In this document: in pieces, positions 22,088 to 30,908 of the stretch
Layout: every line of letters begins with the position of its first letter
How positions within the stretch are numbered: the first letter of the stretch is position 1
Assembly (NCBI GenBank): GCA_017883615.1
Contig: JADGNF010000010.1
Coordinates: 1 to 44,511 of the forward strand
Direction: 5' to 3'
Source of the DNA: Candidatus Bathyarchaeota archaeon
GTDB lineage: Archaea; Thermoproteota; Bathyarchaeia; Bathyarchaeales; Bathycorpusculaceae
DNA length: 44,511 nt
Made by a program: the position numbers and the translations under genes
The notes under the pieces: model-generated
What the model was told of the DNA's origin: nothing
Databases searched by the model: none
The model's input: the letters and a program-made list of their open reading frames with translations, nothing else

Positions 22088-23443
22088 TTGAAAAACCCGA
22101 CCCACACCGCAAGCCAACTTCCTTTAGCGAGAAAGCAGGGATTTGCAGTTCTTTTGCTTTCGTCGTTGTTGATTGTGTCAGCTTTTGGTTTCGCATTCAT
22201 ATTGCCTCAGGCTAAAGCGCAAACGGGAGGCACCGTAATTGATCTTTTTGTTATAGCTCAACCGTCCTTTGGCGGTTCAAATTACGACGTTTTTTTCCCT
22301 CAGTCGCTAGCTGTTCAGCAAGGTAACCAAGTTAATTTAACAGTCAGGAACGTTGGGAATCAGACGTTCCATTTGCAGATTGAAGGGCAACCAGCTGTCT
22401 TGGTGCAGGCGGGGATCCAAAACGTTTCCACAGTAGCACCTGTTGACACGGCGGTTCTTTTCACAGTTTCTGCAGTAGGCATCTTCAGTTTTGCCGCGGC
22501 GGAGCATCCGGAAATGAATGGACAACTCATCGTTCTACCCTCAGATTGGGCAAGCTACAACCCCGCGTCACAGACCCGTAGTTTTACGCAATTGATTATT
22601 CCCGACTTCGCCGGTGAAGGATACGACAAATACTTCCCAAGCAGTCTAGTTGTAAACCAAGGCGACACGGTAAATATTACCTTCAGAAACACCGACGATA
22701 TGGCGCATGGCTTCGCGTTGGCCATCTACGGATTGACTGCAACATTAAACTCAGGTAAAGCTCAAGATAACGGATCAATCATACCAGTGGACACCAATAT
22801 CCAGCCATTTACTGCAACCACGCCTGGAGTGTTCAGTTTTCATTGCACCATTCCTTGTGGACCTGGACACTTAGAAATGGTGGGCTCTTTGGTGGTTCTT
22901 CCTACTAAAAACGGCAACGGTTACAATCCTGTCCCGGTCACGCAAAACAGTTACCTGACGATCAAGCCAGACGTGGCAGGCGAAGAATACGATAAGTATG
23001 TGCCAGACGCAGTATTCGTTAACCAAAACGACATAGTCCACATCAATGTGCGTAACACCGATACCGCTGTCCACGGATTCTCTTTGCCAAACTACAACAT
23101 AAATGACGTCACAATCACCCCGGCAACAGAGAACGCGACCATCGGGGTAGTTCCAACAGACACGGTTATCCCAGATTTCAATGCAGCCCAACCGGGGGTT
23201 TTTGAGTTTTTCTGCAGCAACAACTGCGGCGCCGGACATGACCAGATGACTGGTTACCTTGTGGTTCTCCCAGCCTTGATCGCGTCGGGAGGCACACCCA
23301 CAACAACTGCGCCCTCGCAGTTTATATCAACCGTGATTTTCATATGCTTAATCATTGCATTGTTGGTTGTGTGTATTTTGATTGGAATAGTTGTTGCGAA
23401 GCCATTCGGAAACGAGGAGAATTCGGCAAAATCCTCGTCCTAA
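22088..23443 (+). CDS. Membrane-anchored protein with three cupredoxin domains, two with CuA motifs
   Basis: The 451-residue protein has a signal peptide (about 18-45), three cupredoxin-like domains of about 120 residues each, a Thr/Ser linker, and a C-terminal membrane helix (about 415-440). Domain 2 has His207 and the set C253-x3-C257-x3-H261-x2-M264; domain 3 has His329 and C376-x3-C380-x3-H384-x2-M387. This is exactly the ligand order of the binuclear CuA centre of cytochrome oxidase subunit II and nitrous oxide reductase. Domain 1 keeps the fold pattern but lacks the Cys pair (AAAEHPEM). The protein thus probably carries or stores copper and could pass electrons outside the membrane. There is no oxidase subunit I nearby. 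The start is a TTG. Confidence 0.85.
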   Translation: MKNPTHTASQLPLARKQGFAVLLLSSLLIVSAFGFAFILPQAKAQTGGTVIDLFVIAQPSFGGSNYDVFFPQSLAVQQGNQVNLTVRNVGNQTFHLQIEGQPAVLVQAGIQNVSTVAPVDTAVLFTVSAVGIFSFAAAEHPEMNGQLIVLPSDWASYNPASQTRSFTQLIIPDFAGEGYDKYFPSSLVVNQGDTVNITFRNTDDMAHGFALAIYGLTATLNSGKAQDNGSIIPVDTNIQPFTATTPGVFSFHCTIPCGPGHLEMVGSLVVLPTKNGNGYNPVPVTQNSYLTIKPDVAGEEYDKYVPDAVFVNQNDIVHINVRNTDTAVHGFSLPNYNINDVTITPATENATIGVVPTDTVIPDFNAAQPGVFEFFCSNNCGAGHDQMTGYLVVLPALIASGGTPTTTAPSQFISTVIFICLIIALLVVCILIGIVVAKPFGNEENSAKSSS

Positions 23444-23593
23444 AACTCGGAAAATGAGCAGCGGTGTCGAAAACCAGAAAAAGCTGCAAGATGGCTTCAA
23501 CAAGATTCCGGATTTCCTTATGACTTTCCTTTTCAGCTACTTCGCTGGTTTAGATTTGGGATTACCTTAATCTGAACCCATTCACAACCCCAA

Positions 23594-25120
23594 TTGGAAA
23601 AGGCGGGCAGAACCGTGGAAGGCGACAAGCAGTCTAAGAACCAGGTCCGAGTGCGGTATTCAGGCTTCATCATATTCGCATCGCAGATAATCAGTGTCTT
23701 CACCGGGGTAGCTTTCTTACTCATGCTTACCAGGATCTCCACTAGCGGCGTCAACGAATTTGGCACGTGGTCTTTTATCCCCTATTTGGTGGCGCTTTTC
23801 GCGATTTTGAACGGCGTATTTCCTTTCTGGGTAACGCGGTTTGCTGCACGCGGAAGAGAAGGCTCTATCAAAACCGGCGTGGTTGCAACCTTCATTTTGG
23901 CGTTGGGGTTAGCGGGCATTTACGCGTTATCAATTATTCCTATAATGAGCACGTTCCACGTTAGCAGTGCCTATTTATTTCTCTATTTGCTCTCGGCGCT
24001 GCAGCTTGTAGACTCCTACATGATTGCTATTTTTGAGGGAAGTCTTCGGGCGGTGAAGCCTCAGGCTTTAGGGTACGGTTTATTGGTGGAAGAAATCGTC
24101 AAAATCAGTGTGGCTTACGTGCTGATTATAGTTCTCAAGCAGTACCTTGTGGGCGCCATGGTAAGCCTCATCGTTGCGGCGACTGTACAGGGAATTTTTT
24201 ACCTTTTTCTTCTTAAAGACGAATTCCGTCAAAAGATAAACCGGGAGTATCTCAGAGAGTGGCTCAGAGGAGGCTCCATCGCTGTCGTTTACAACGCAGG
24301 GGGAGCACAACTACTTGGCTTAGTCTTGTATCTCCTTGTTTACTTTAGTGGACAAACTGCCTTAGGCTACTATCAGGCTGCGGTCACTTTCTCCGCGGTC
24401 GTCAGCTACGCCTTTTCTATCGCGTTTGCGCTCTACCCCAAGATGCTTGCTCAAGATTGCCCCGCGGACGTGGCAGACTCTTTCAAAACCATGATCATGC
24501 TGGCTCTCCCAATCGCAGCTGTCATATTCACCATGGCAAGGTCGCTTCTCACGATATTAAAGGTGGATTACGCTGCTGCTTACCCAGTTTTGATGGTTTT
24601 GACCATCGACGCGCTCGTCCTGCTGGTTAGCCAGTTTTACATACAATGTATAATGGCAACTGATACCATCGACATCGGAGGAAAAATCCCCATAAACGAC
24701 CTGGCAAAAAGCAAAATCTTCAAGATTTTCACAATCTCATATATCCAAGCAGCTTTTGCTTTGCCCGCGCTATATTTTGTTCTGACAGGTTCAATCGCGG
24801 CTGACCCGATCCTCGCAGCAACATATTTGGTGGGAATTAATCTTGCCGTTCATGCAGGTACTGTTGTAGTTATGTATGGTTTCGCGCACAAAACGGTAAG
24901 CTTACCTTTGCCTTGGAAGAGCCTGGGAAAGTATGCGTTTGGGGCACTCGTAACGGGGTTAGTTTTGTTTGTGCTGCCGCAGACTTCCACTTTGCTGGCG
25001 ACTTTCGGCAAAGCTTTGGCGGGCGTGGCGGTTTACACGGTTTTGCTGGTAGCGATTGACATGGATGCCCGAAAATTGGTTAGGCAGATTTGGGAAGAGC
25101 TGGCAGGAAACTTCCGTTAA
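23594..25120 (+). CDS. Polysaccharide/oligosaccharide flippase (MOP superfamily)
   Basis: The 508-residue protein has about 12-14 membrane segments and resembles Wzx/MurJ-type exporters that flip lipid-linked glycans across the membrane. Typical features are the N-terminal YSGFIIFASQIISVFTGVAFLLMLTRI helix, the FGTWSFIPYLVALFAILNGVFP segment and the ALGYYQAAVTFSAVVSYAFSIAFALYPKML block. It likely serves S-layer or N-glycan assembly. No glycosyltransferase is next to it. The TTG at 23594 gives the longest frame; a GTG at 23615 is also possible. Confidence 0.8.
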   Translation: MEKAGRTVEGDKQSKNQVRVRYSGFIIFASQIISVFTGVAFLLMLTRISTSGVNEFGTWSFIPYLVALFAILNGVFPFWVTRFAARGREGSIKTGVVATFILALGLAGIYALSIIPIMSTFHVSSAYLFLYLLSALQLVDSYMIAIFEGSLRAVKPQALGYGLLVEEIVKISVAYVLIIVLKQYLVGAMVSLIVAATVQGIFYLFLLKDEFRQKINREYLREWLRGGSIAVVYNAGGAQLLGLVLYLLVYFSGQTALGYYQAAVTFSAVVSYAFSIAFALYPKMLAQDCPADVADSFKTMIMLALPIAAVIFTMARSLLTILKVDYAAAYPVLMVLTIDALVLLVSQFYIQCIMATDTIDIGGKIPINDLAKSKIFKIFTISYIQAAFALPALYFVLTGSIAADPILAATYLVGINLAVHAGTVVVMYGFAHKTVSLPLPWKSLGKYAFGALVTGLVLFVLPQTSTLLATFGKALAGVAVYTVLLVAIDMDARKLVRQIWEELAGNFR

Positions 25121-25180
25121 TTTGCCTCAACTCTTATAGGCATCCATTGCGTTGTGAACAGAAAAAAGGACTGACCAAAA

Positions 25181-25606
25181 ATGACCATTGCCCCACTTTC
25201 CAGCACCATTGTTTCAATCGGGCTCATACCCGTTGCTTTCTTCTTTGTTCACGCGTTTCTTAGCGGATGGAAAACTAAGAAGTTCCATCCAGTTTCGGGC
25301 GTCATAGCCATCGTTTGGGATTTGTCCTTGTCAATCGGCTACATGTTGTACCGGACATTCGGCGGAGCAGTTGAGGGCGAAACCCTTCAGCTAAGCTCAG
25401 CATACAACACCTACTTCATGATTCATGGGGCAGTAGCCGTTGTCGTTATGGTGCTGGAAATCGCAGTTTTAGGCCTCGGAGTTAGGAAGTTGCAGACGAA
25501 AAAGAAACTTGCGTGGCATGGTAAACTTGGGAAATTCCTGTTTGGCATCTGGTGGATTGCGTTCTTTTCGGGTGAAATCTTCTATATCGTCATGTACGTG
25601 CTGTAA
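25181..25606 (+). CDS. DUF420-like four-helix membrane protein
   Basis: The 141-residue protein has four membrane segments with conserved-looking His residues (FHPVSG, MIHGAVA, WHGKLGK) and ends in WWIAFFSGEIFYIVMYVL. This layout resembles DUF420/CtaM-like proteins, some of which help the maturation of heme-copper oxidases. With the CuA-like protein two genes upstream, a link to membrane electron transfer is possible but unproven. AGGACTGA lies before the ATG. Confidence 0.55.
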   Translation: MTIAPLSSTIVSIGLIPVAFFFVHAFLSGWKTKKFHPVSGVIAIVWDLSLSIGYMLYRTFGGAVEGETLQLSSAYNTYFMIHGAVAVVVMVLEIAVLGLGVRKLQTKKKLAWHGKLGKFLFGIWWIAFFSGEIFYIVMYVL

Positions 25607-25786
25607 GAAAATAGGTGCCGGCTTAACTTAGTCGGAAATAGACTCTGGGCGCAGTGATCATGCGTCAACAATAAACCTTTTATGTTCAGCGAATTTCACA
25701 TATCGATAGTGTTCTGAACGCAGCTTTCGCAATGGAATGTCCAAATAAGGCGGCAGCTGCGAAAGCGGCAAGTGGAGTTAGGATTT

Positions 25787-27181
25787 GTGGAGACAAGAGT
25801 TGAAGTTGATTCATTGGGCGAGCGGCAAGTGCCAAAAAACGCTTACTACGGTATCCAGACCTTGAGGGCAGTTGAAAACTTTCCTGTCAGCGGCTACAAA
25901 GCACCAACCGTGTTCGTTTATGCTTATACCCTTGTGAAGAAGGCCTCTGCTTTAGCGAACATGCAGGTAGGGTGGCTGGAAAAGAAAGTCGGCAACGCCA
26001 TAGTCTTGGCATGCGACGAGGTGCTGGGCGGCAAACTTTTGGATCAATTTGTTGTGGACGTTTTCCAAGCTGGCGCGGGCACGTCTTTTAACATGAATCT
26101 CAATGAGGTGTTGGCTAACCGCGCTTTGGAGTTTTTGGGGGAGGAAAAGGGTAATTATCGATGCGTTAATCCGAACGATCATGTGAATATGGCGCAGTCC
26201 ACCAACGACACGTATCCGACGGGGTTGCACGTTGCTGCGTTGCTTGCGCTGGAGCCGCTTTTGGTTGCTCTCAGAGACCTTTCGGCAGGGTTTGAGGAAC
26301 TGAGCCGCAAGTACGGCGGCGTCATTAAGTCGGGGAGAACTCATCTTCAAGACGCGTTGCCCCTCACGGTTGGGCAGGAGTTGGGGGCTTATGGCGTTGC
26401 GGTTGAGAAGGCGCGGTTGCAGCTTAAAGCTAGAAGCAAACTTCTGGAAGAAGTGGCGTTGGGTGGAACAGCGGTTGGAACGGGCGTAAACGCGCACGCG
26501 AAATTTGCCAAAATCGCGGTGGTGGAGCTGACCCGAATGACGGGTTTCGGCCTCAAACCTGCAGCGAACCCTTTTGAGGCGCTTCAAAGTCGGAGTGCAG
26601 TCTCCTCAGTTTCTGGCGCTCTTAAGGAGTTGGCGCTTGAACTCATACGAATTGCCAACGACTTGCGGCTGCTATCCTCTGGACCCACAGCTGGGCTTGC
26701 TGAGGTTTCGTTGCCTGCTGTTCAGCCGGGTTCATCAATAATGCCCGGGAAAGTTAACCCCGTGATGGCGGAGTGCTTGGACATGGTTGCTTTTCAAGTG
26801 GTCGGAAACGATTTGGCTGTTTCTTTAGCCGTGCAAGCGGGACAACTGGAACTGAACGTGATGATGCCCATCATGATGCATAACATTCTGCAGAGTATCC
26901 AGCTGCTGGGCAATTTTTTGCCTGTTTTTACCAAAAAATGTGTTGAAGGCATCACAGTGGATGCATCACGATGCAACGGCTATGTGGACCTGAATCCGTC
27001 ACTCGCCGTTTTCCTCTCGCCATGCATTGGCTATTTGGAATCGGCGAAAGTAGCAAAGCAGGCCCTTGAAGAGAAACGTAGCGTCAAAGAAGTCGCGTTG
27101 GAGAAGGGTTTGCTCAAACCTGAGCAGGCGAAGGAAACTTTTGGGCATGACTTTCTGCTTGGAAAGAGAAGGAGGCAATGA
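25787..27181 (+). CDS. aspA: Aspartate ammonia-lyase
   Basis: The enzyme splits aspartate to fumarate and ammonia. It belongs to the aspartase/fumarase superfamily: SGRTHLQDALP, and the signature GSSIMPGKVNPVM with the catalytic Ser loop. Several stretches favour aspartase over class II fumarase: QAGAGTSFNMNLNEVLANRALE, DHVNMAQSTNDTYPT and LPAVQPGSSIM. The usual N-terminus of the family (VETRVEVDSLGE) supports the GTG at 25787; a GTG at 25772 would add five residues. About 464 residues, normal length. Confidence 0.85.
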   Translation: METRVEVDSLGERQVPKNAYYGIQTLRAVENFPVSGYKAPTVFVYAYTLVKKASALANMQVGWLEKKVGNAIVLACDEVLGGKLLDQFVVDVFQAGAGTSFNMNLNEVLANRALEFLGEEKGNYRCVNPNDHVNMAQSTNDTYPTGLHVAALLALEPLLVALRDLSAGFEELSRKYGGVIKSGRTHLQDALPLTVGQELGAYGVAVEKARLQLKARSKLLEEVALGGTAVGTGVNAHAKFAKIAVVELTRMTGFGLKPAANPFEALQSRSAVSSVSGALKELALELIRIANDLRLLSSGPTAGLAEVSLPAVQPGSSIMPGKVNPVMAECLDMVAFQVVGNDLAVSLAVQAGQLELNVMMPIMMHNILQSIQLLGNFLPVFTKKCVEGITVDASRCNGYVDLNPSLAVFLSPCIGYLESAKVAKQALEEKRSVKEVALEKGLLKPEQAKETFGHDFLLGKRRRQ

Positions 27182-27572
27182 CAAGCTAATCCTACAAAGT
27201 TGAGTGGCCGAAAAGAATCTGGAGTTGACCTATGTGTCTGTCCTACCTCTATCCTCTACGGTTTCCGATTTGTTTTTGGACCAATGCCTGTTGCGATTTT
27301 TCTTCTATACCCCCCTTATTTGAAGGCGACAAATATTTCTGGTCTCGAAAGATAATCACGTCTTCTCCACCACTCGAACCCTTACTTTATTACAACATGC
27401 TTTTGACTTGTTTTCCAGCCAATAGGGACCCTAACTTTTTGGCAGATACCCCTTTCTGACCTACCCCCTCCCCTTTTCTGCATACATTGAATATTAGGCA
27501 CCAAACATGATCGTAAAAGTCTCTTCATTCCAAGGTTGCCACGGAAACAGCTACACATTATTGCCGAGTTAC
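27182..27572. other. 391-base region without a recognisable gene
   Basis: The stretch lies between the convergent aspA and zincin genes. It has pyrimidine-rich tracts (near 27301-27320 and 27461-27478) and the second copy of the 33-base dispersed repeat (27468-27500, minus). The ORFs in it have no protein-like character. No RNA gene is recognised. Confidence 0.6.
27468..27500 (-). repeat. 33-base dispersed repeat, copy B
   Basis: On the minus strand: TGCCTAATATTC (27500-27489), four variable bases, TATGCAGAAAAGGGGAG (27484-27468). It matches copy A at 18832-18864 in 29 fixed positions with equal spacing. It is intergenic, as is copy A. Confidence 0.6.
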
Positions 27573-28040
27573 CTAAACTATGTATTTGCTGGTTGTTTTC
27601 TCGAAGTCTCGGACAATTTGCATGACGCGTTTGGGCGCTGCTGCGACTTCCAGTGGCAGGTCCTTTAGAAGAATCCATGGGGACTTTCGGGCCAGAACTG
27701 TGGCGAAATGTTCTTCGCCGAGGGATTTTGACGCTACTGTTACCACTTGCCTTCGGACTTCGATTTCGGACAATTCTCCCAGCGCGTGCAGGTATTCGTG
27801 TAGGAGCAGGTTATAGACTAAGGCTTTTACCTTCTGTTTGTCGCTAAGCGTTGCTTCGACTATGTCAACTAGGCGCCTGTTGAGAACTATGTTGTTTGTT
27901 CCCACGGGGTAATAGGCGCCGATCTGCAAGGGCAAATCGTCCAGAAAAAGCATCATGCTGCCTCCCCGTTTTCCAAATGCAAAGTCAACCGTATCCTTTA
28001 CGATTTGCCAGACTTCAGAGTAGCTTTTTGCATCGTCCAA
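27573..28040 (-). CDS. Putative zinc metallopeptidase (zincin-like)
   Basis: The protein has LLLHEYLHALGELSE in the middle, a HExxH motif preceded by a hydrophobic stretch as in gluzincin/metzincin-type enzymes, and a possible third ligand in the following acidic residues. The rest has no signal peptide or membrane helix, so it should act in the cytoplasm. The TTG at 28040 gives 155 residues; the frame is open for another 30 codons upstream (EGKFSRNLDD... just ahead) but without ATG, GTG or TTG, so the true N-terminus is uncertain. Substrate unknown. Confidence 0.65.
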   Translation of the reverse strand: MDDAKSYSEVWQIVKDTVDFAFGKRGGSMMLFLDDLPLQIGAYYPVGTNNIVLNRRLVDIVEATLSDKQKVKALVYNLLLHEYLHALGELSEIEVRRQVVTVASKSLGEEHFATVLARKSPWILLKDLPLEVAAAPKRVMQIVRDFEKTTSKYIV

Positions 28041-28215
28041 GTTTCTGCTGAACTTGCCCTCAAACCCGGGTTTGTCTTGGCTCAGAAAAGCACGCTCTTG
28101 TACCCCATGGGAATTGTAGCCTTAAAACCTTCGCGTCAACCGGCACAAATTGGAATACAACAAAAAATAGATAAATGACTGGTGCGTCTGTCATAGACAA
28201 ACAGGAGTAATTTGA

Positions 28216-28653
28216 ATGGCAAGCAATGTCATAGTAAAAGAAATCATGACCAAAGACGTCCACGTAGCCCGAAACGACACAAGCATGCAAGAAGTAATCG
28301 CAACCATGGCAAAATACGACCTAAGCTACATGATGGTCGAACAAAGCGGCAAACCAACAGGCATCATAACCGAACACGACATTCTAGTCCGCCTAGTCAC
28401 TCAAGGACTGGCACCATCCGCAGTCATAGCCCGAATGGTCTACACCAACCCGATTTTCACCATCGACGAAGACGCATCAGTGGAAGAAGCAGTCAAACTC
28501 ATGAAGCACTGGGGAGTCAAACACCTTCCAGTTACTGACAAAAAAGGTGCATTAGTTGGCGTGTTGACCTCAGACGAAGTCATGTTCGCGGTTCCGTCAA
28601 TGATGAAAATTATGGAAGAATTCTGCCGCCCAGGCTACAAACGCGTCAGATAA
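28216..28653 (+). CDS. CBS-domain pair protein
   Basis: The 145-residue protein consists of two CBS domains: VKEIMTKDVHVARNDTSMQEV...GIITEHDIL (about 6-60) and ARMVYTNPIFTIDEDASVEEAVKLM...GVLTSDEVM (about 75-128). Such stand-alone pairs bind adenine nucleotides or similar ligands and regulate partner proteins. AGGAG lies eight bases before the ATG. Codon use is rich in C- and A-ending codons, suggesting high expression. It is divergent from the zincin gene. Confidence 0.92.
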   Translation: MASNVIVKEIMTKDVHVARNDTSMQEVIATMAKYDLSYMMVEQSGKPTGIITEHDILVRLVTQGLAPSAVIARMVYTNPIFTIDEDASVEEAVKLMKHWGVKHLPVTDKKGALVGVLTSDEVMFAVPSMMKIMEEFCRPGYKRVR

Positions 28654-28702
28654 AAATTCTTCCCAAGCCGAGATGCAACTTTAAGCTTCAGGCTCGCAAA
28701 AA

Positions 28703-30331
28703 CTAAGAAAATGTGGGCTTCGGCTTACCCATTTTTTTGTTCACGCAAGCGTTAATGAAACCATAGTATGCTGGTGAAGGTCTCCCCGGTCGGCTTTTGA
28801 ATTCTCCATGGAACTGCGATGCAAAGTAGAAGTAGCGGTCAGGCAACTCCAGCGTTTCCATACGTCTGCCGTCGACGCTTTTTCCTGAGTAAATCATGCC
28901 GTTCTTGCATAGAATCTCAAGGTAGTCTAGGTTGACTTCGAAGCGGTGGCGGTGGCGTTCGTAGATGTCTTCTGATTTGTAGAGGTTGTATGCCATTGTG
29001 TCTTTTTCGAGTTTGATTTTGTGTGCGCCTAGCCGCATGGTGGCGCCTTTGATTTCTATGCCTCGCTGTTCGGGCATAAGGTCGATTACTGGATGGGGCG
29101 TGTTGGGGTTAATTTCGGTGCTGTTTGCGTCTTTTAAGCCGCAGACGTTACGCGCGAACTCTATTGTCGCTATTTGGAATCCGTAGCAGATGCCCAAGAA
29201 GGGAATGTCGTTTTCCCGAGCAAATTTTGCTGCTGCCATTTTACCTTCCGTGCCGCGTGGACCGAAACCGTAGGGAACGAAGATTCCGTCGAAGTTTTTG
29301 AGGTCGTTTACACATTGAGGGTCCTGCTCAAATTTTTCTGCTTCTAAATAGGATATGCAGACTTTGGTTTTGTTCGCTGCTCCGCCGTGTCGCAGGGCTT
29401 CGCTCATGCTGACGTAGCTATCCGTTAGCCCTGCATACTTGCCCACTAAAGCAATGCTGACTTCATGGTCGGGCTTCACGGACGCATCCACGAATGCCTG
29501 CCATTCGCCAAAGCTGGGTTTAGTGCAACCGTAGCCAAATCTCTGACAGATGAAGTCGCCCATGCCTTGCCTATCCAAGACAAGCGGCACCTGGTAAACT
29601 GACTCTGCGTTGAAGCTACAGAAAACTGCGCTTTCAGGTATGGTTCCGAAAAGAGCAATTTTACGAAGAGCCTCTGCGTCAATCATTTTGGGGCTTCTTG
29701 CGACGATTGTGTCAGGTTGGATACCGATTCGGCGCAGCTCGTTGACGCTGTGTTGTAGCGGTTTGGTTTTCATTTCCTGAGTAACGTCTAGAACTGGAAC
29801 CAATGCTACGTGTACGTAGAGTGTGTTTTCGTAGCCCTCTTCTAGGCGCATTTGTCGGATGGCTTCTAGGAAAGGTAGTCCTTCTATGTCGCCAACTGTT
29901 CCGCCGACTTCTGTTAGGACTACTTCGGCGTTGGAGGATTTGGCGATTTTTCGGAAGTGACTTTTGATTTCGTTTGTTATATGGGGAATTATTTGGACGC
30001 ATCTGCCAAGGAAGTCGCCGCGGCGTTCTTTTTCGATGACGTTTTTGTATATGGATCCTGTGGTGATGTTATTTTCTTGTTTGAGGCTAAGGTCTAGGTA
30101 TCGTTCGTACCAGCCGAGGTCAAGGTCTGTTTCGCCGCCGTCGTCGGTGACGAAGACTTCGCCGTGCATGTATGGGTTCATTGTTCCGGCGTCGACGTTT
30201 ACGTATGGATCAATTTTTATAACTGTGACTTTTAGTCCTCGAGCTTGAAGCATCTTGCCAATTGAGCTGGTTAAGATGCCTTTGCCAACTGAACTTAACA
30301 CTCCCCCTGTTACGAAAAGATACTTCACCAT
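28703..30331 (-). CDS. pyrG: CTP synthase
   Basis: The enzyme makes CTP from UTP, ATP and glutamine. The N-terminal synthase domain starts MVKYLFVTGGVLSSVGKGILTSSIG and includes the DPYVNVDAGTMNPYMHGEVFVTDDG block. The C-terminal class I glutamine amidotransferase has the nucleophile in GICYGFQIA (about Cys382) and the His/Glu pair in FHGEFKSRP (about His508, Glu510; the usual form is HPE). I prefer the ATG at 30331, which has GGGGA at good distance, to the ATG two codons upstream. An ACTCC-N8-GGAGT hairpin lies in the leader at 30353-30371. Confidence 0.96.
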   Translation of the reverse strand: MVKYLFVTGGVLSSVGKGILTSSIGKMLQARGLKVTVIKIDPYVNVDAGTMNPYMHGEVFVTDDGGETDLDLGWYERYLDLSLKQENNITTGSIYKNVIEKERRGDFLGRCVQIIPHITNEIKSHFRKIAKSSNAEVVLTEVGGTVGDIEGLPFLEAIRQMRLEEGYENTLYVHVALVPVLDVTQEMKTKPLQHSVNELRRIGIQPDTIVARSPKMIDAEALRKIALFGTIPESAVFCSFNAESVYQVPLVLDRQGMGDFICQRFGYGCTKPSFGEWQAFVDASVKPDHEVSIALVGKYAGLTDSYVSMSEALRHGGAANKTKVCISYLEAEKFEQDPQCVNDLKNFDGIFVPYGFGPRGTEGKMAAAKFARENDIPFLGICYGFQIATIEFARNVCGLKDANSTEINPNTPHPVIDLMPEQRGIEIKGATMRLGAHKIKLEKDTMAYNLYKSEDIYERHRHRFEVNLDYLEILCKNGMIYSGKSVDGRRMETLELPDRYFYFASQFHGEFKSRPGRPSPAYYGFINACVNKKMGKPKPTFS

Positions 30332-30474
30332 GCGCATATCCCCATAATAGATTACTCCTTTCGAGGGGAGTTAATTTAACTTTTTTGTGCAAACTGCTGC
30401 TCAAAGGTGGATTCGCATGGAAAAGATGATGAAAAATCGGTGCTTGGAAAAAGGGATGAGTTTTTTTGCTATGG

Positions 30475-30834
30475 CTACGGCTGTTGTGGCGGGCGGCGCC
30501 TGCGGCTTATGCGCAAAGCGACGAATATGAGCCAAAGCCCAACCAAGATTACGACTATTGCCCACAACGCCGACCAATTTATGACAAAACCGGTAAGCTG
30601 AGAAAGCAATAGAGCCAAGCCCACTATGATAATAATAACGCCAACAAAGAGGGTGCCCCATCCGCGTTGCCTGGGATAGTAGTAATCTCTATATTCTCTC
30701 CTAGTGTACCTGTTTCTCCAGTGATCTCCGTAGTCAGGTTGACTAGGTTGACTGCTTTGGAGAGATGTACCGCATTTAGTGCAGAATTTTGCGTCTTCAG
30801 CGTTCATCGTCCCGCAATTTGGACAGTAAACCAC
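30475..30834 (-). CDS. Zinc-ribbon membrane protein
   Basis: The 119-residue protein begins with a zinc ribbon, VYCPNCGTMNAEDAKFCTKCGTSL (two CxxC pairs), followed by a Tyr/Arg-rich linker and two membrane helices (about 60-80 and 86-106), ending in a basic, Pro-rich tail. This layout is common in archaea and some bacteria; the role is unknown. It lies between pyrG and the antiporter gene on the same strand. Confidence 0.75.
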   Translation of the reverse strand: MVYCPNCGTMNAEDAKFCTKCGTSLQSSQPSQPDYGDHWRNRYTRREYRDYYYPRQRGWGTLFVGVIIIIVGLALLLSQLTGFVINWSALWAIVVILVGLWLIFVALRISRRRRPPQQP

Positions 30835-30908
30835 TTTTTTTCGCCTTCCTCGATATCTTCGTAGAGGATGCTTTGCTCATAAGACTTTTGGTCACCTAAA
30901 TTCTTTGG

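Noticed and set aside
21882-22196. 104-codon minus-strand ORF overlapping the cupredoxin start
   Set aside because: Its first 35 codons are the reverse of the signal-peptide region of the cupredoxin gene and the rest has no recognisable protein pattern or start signal.
27232-27459. 75-codon plus-strand ORF in the gap after aspA
   Set aside because: Its composition (Cys, Phe, Pro, Leu-rich) reflects a pyrimidine-rich stretch, and there is no ribosome binding site.
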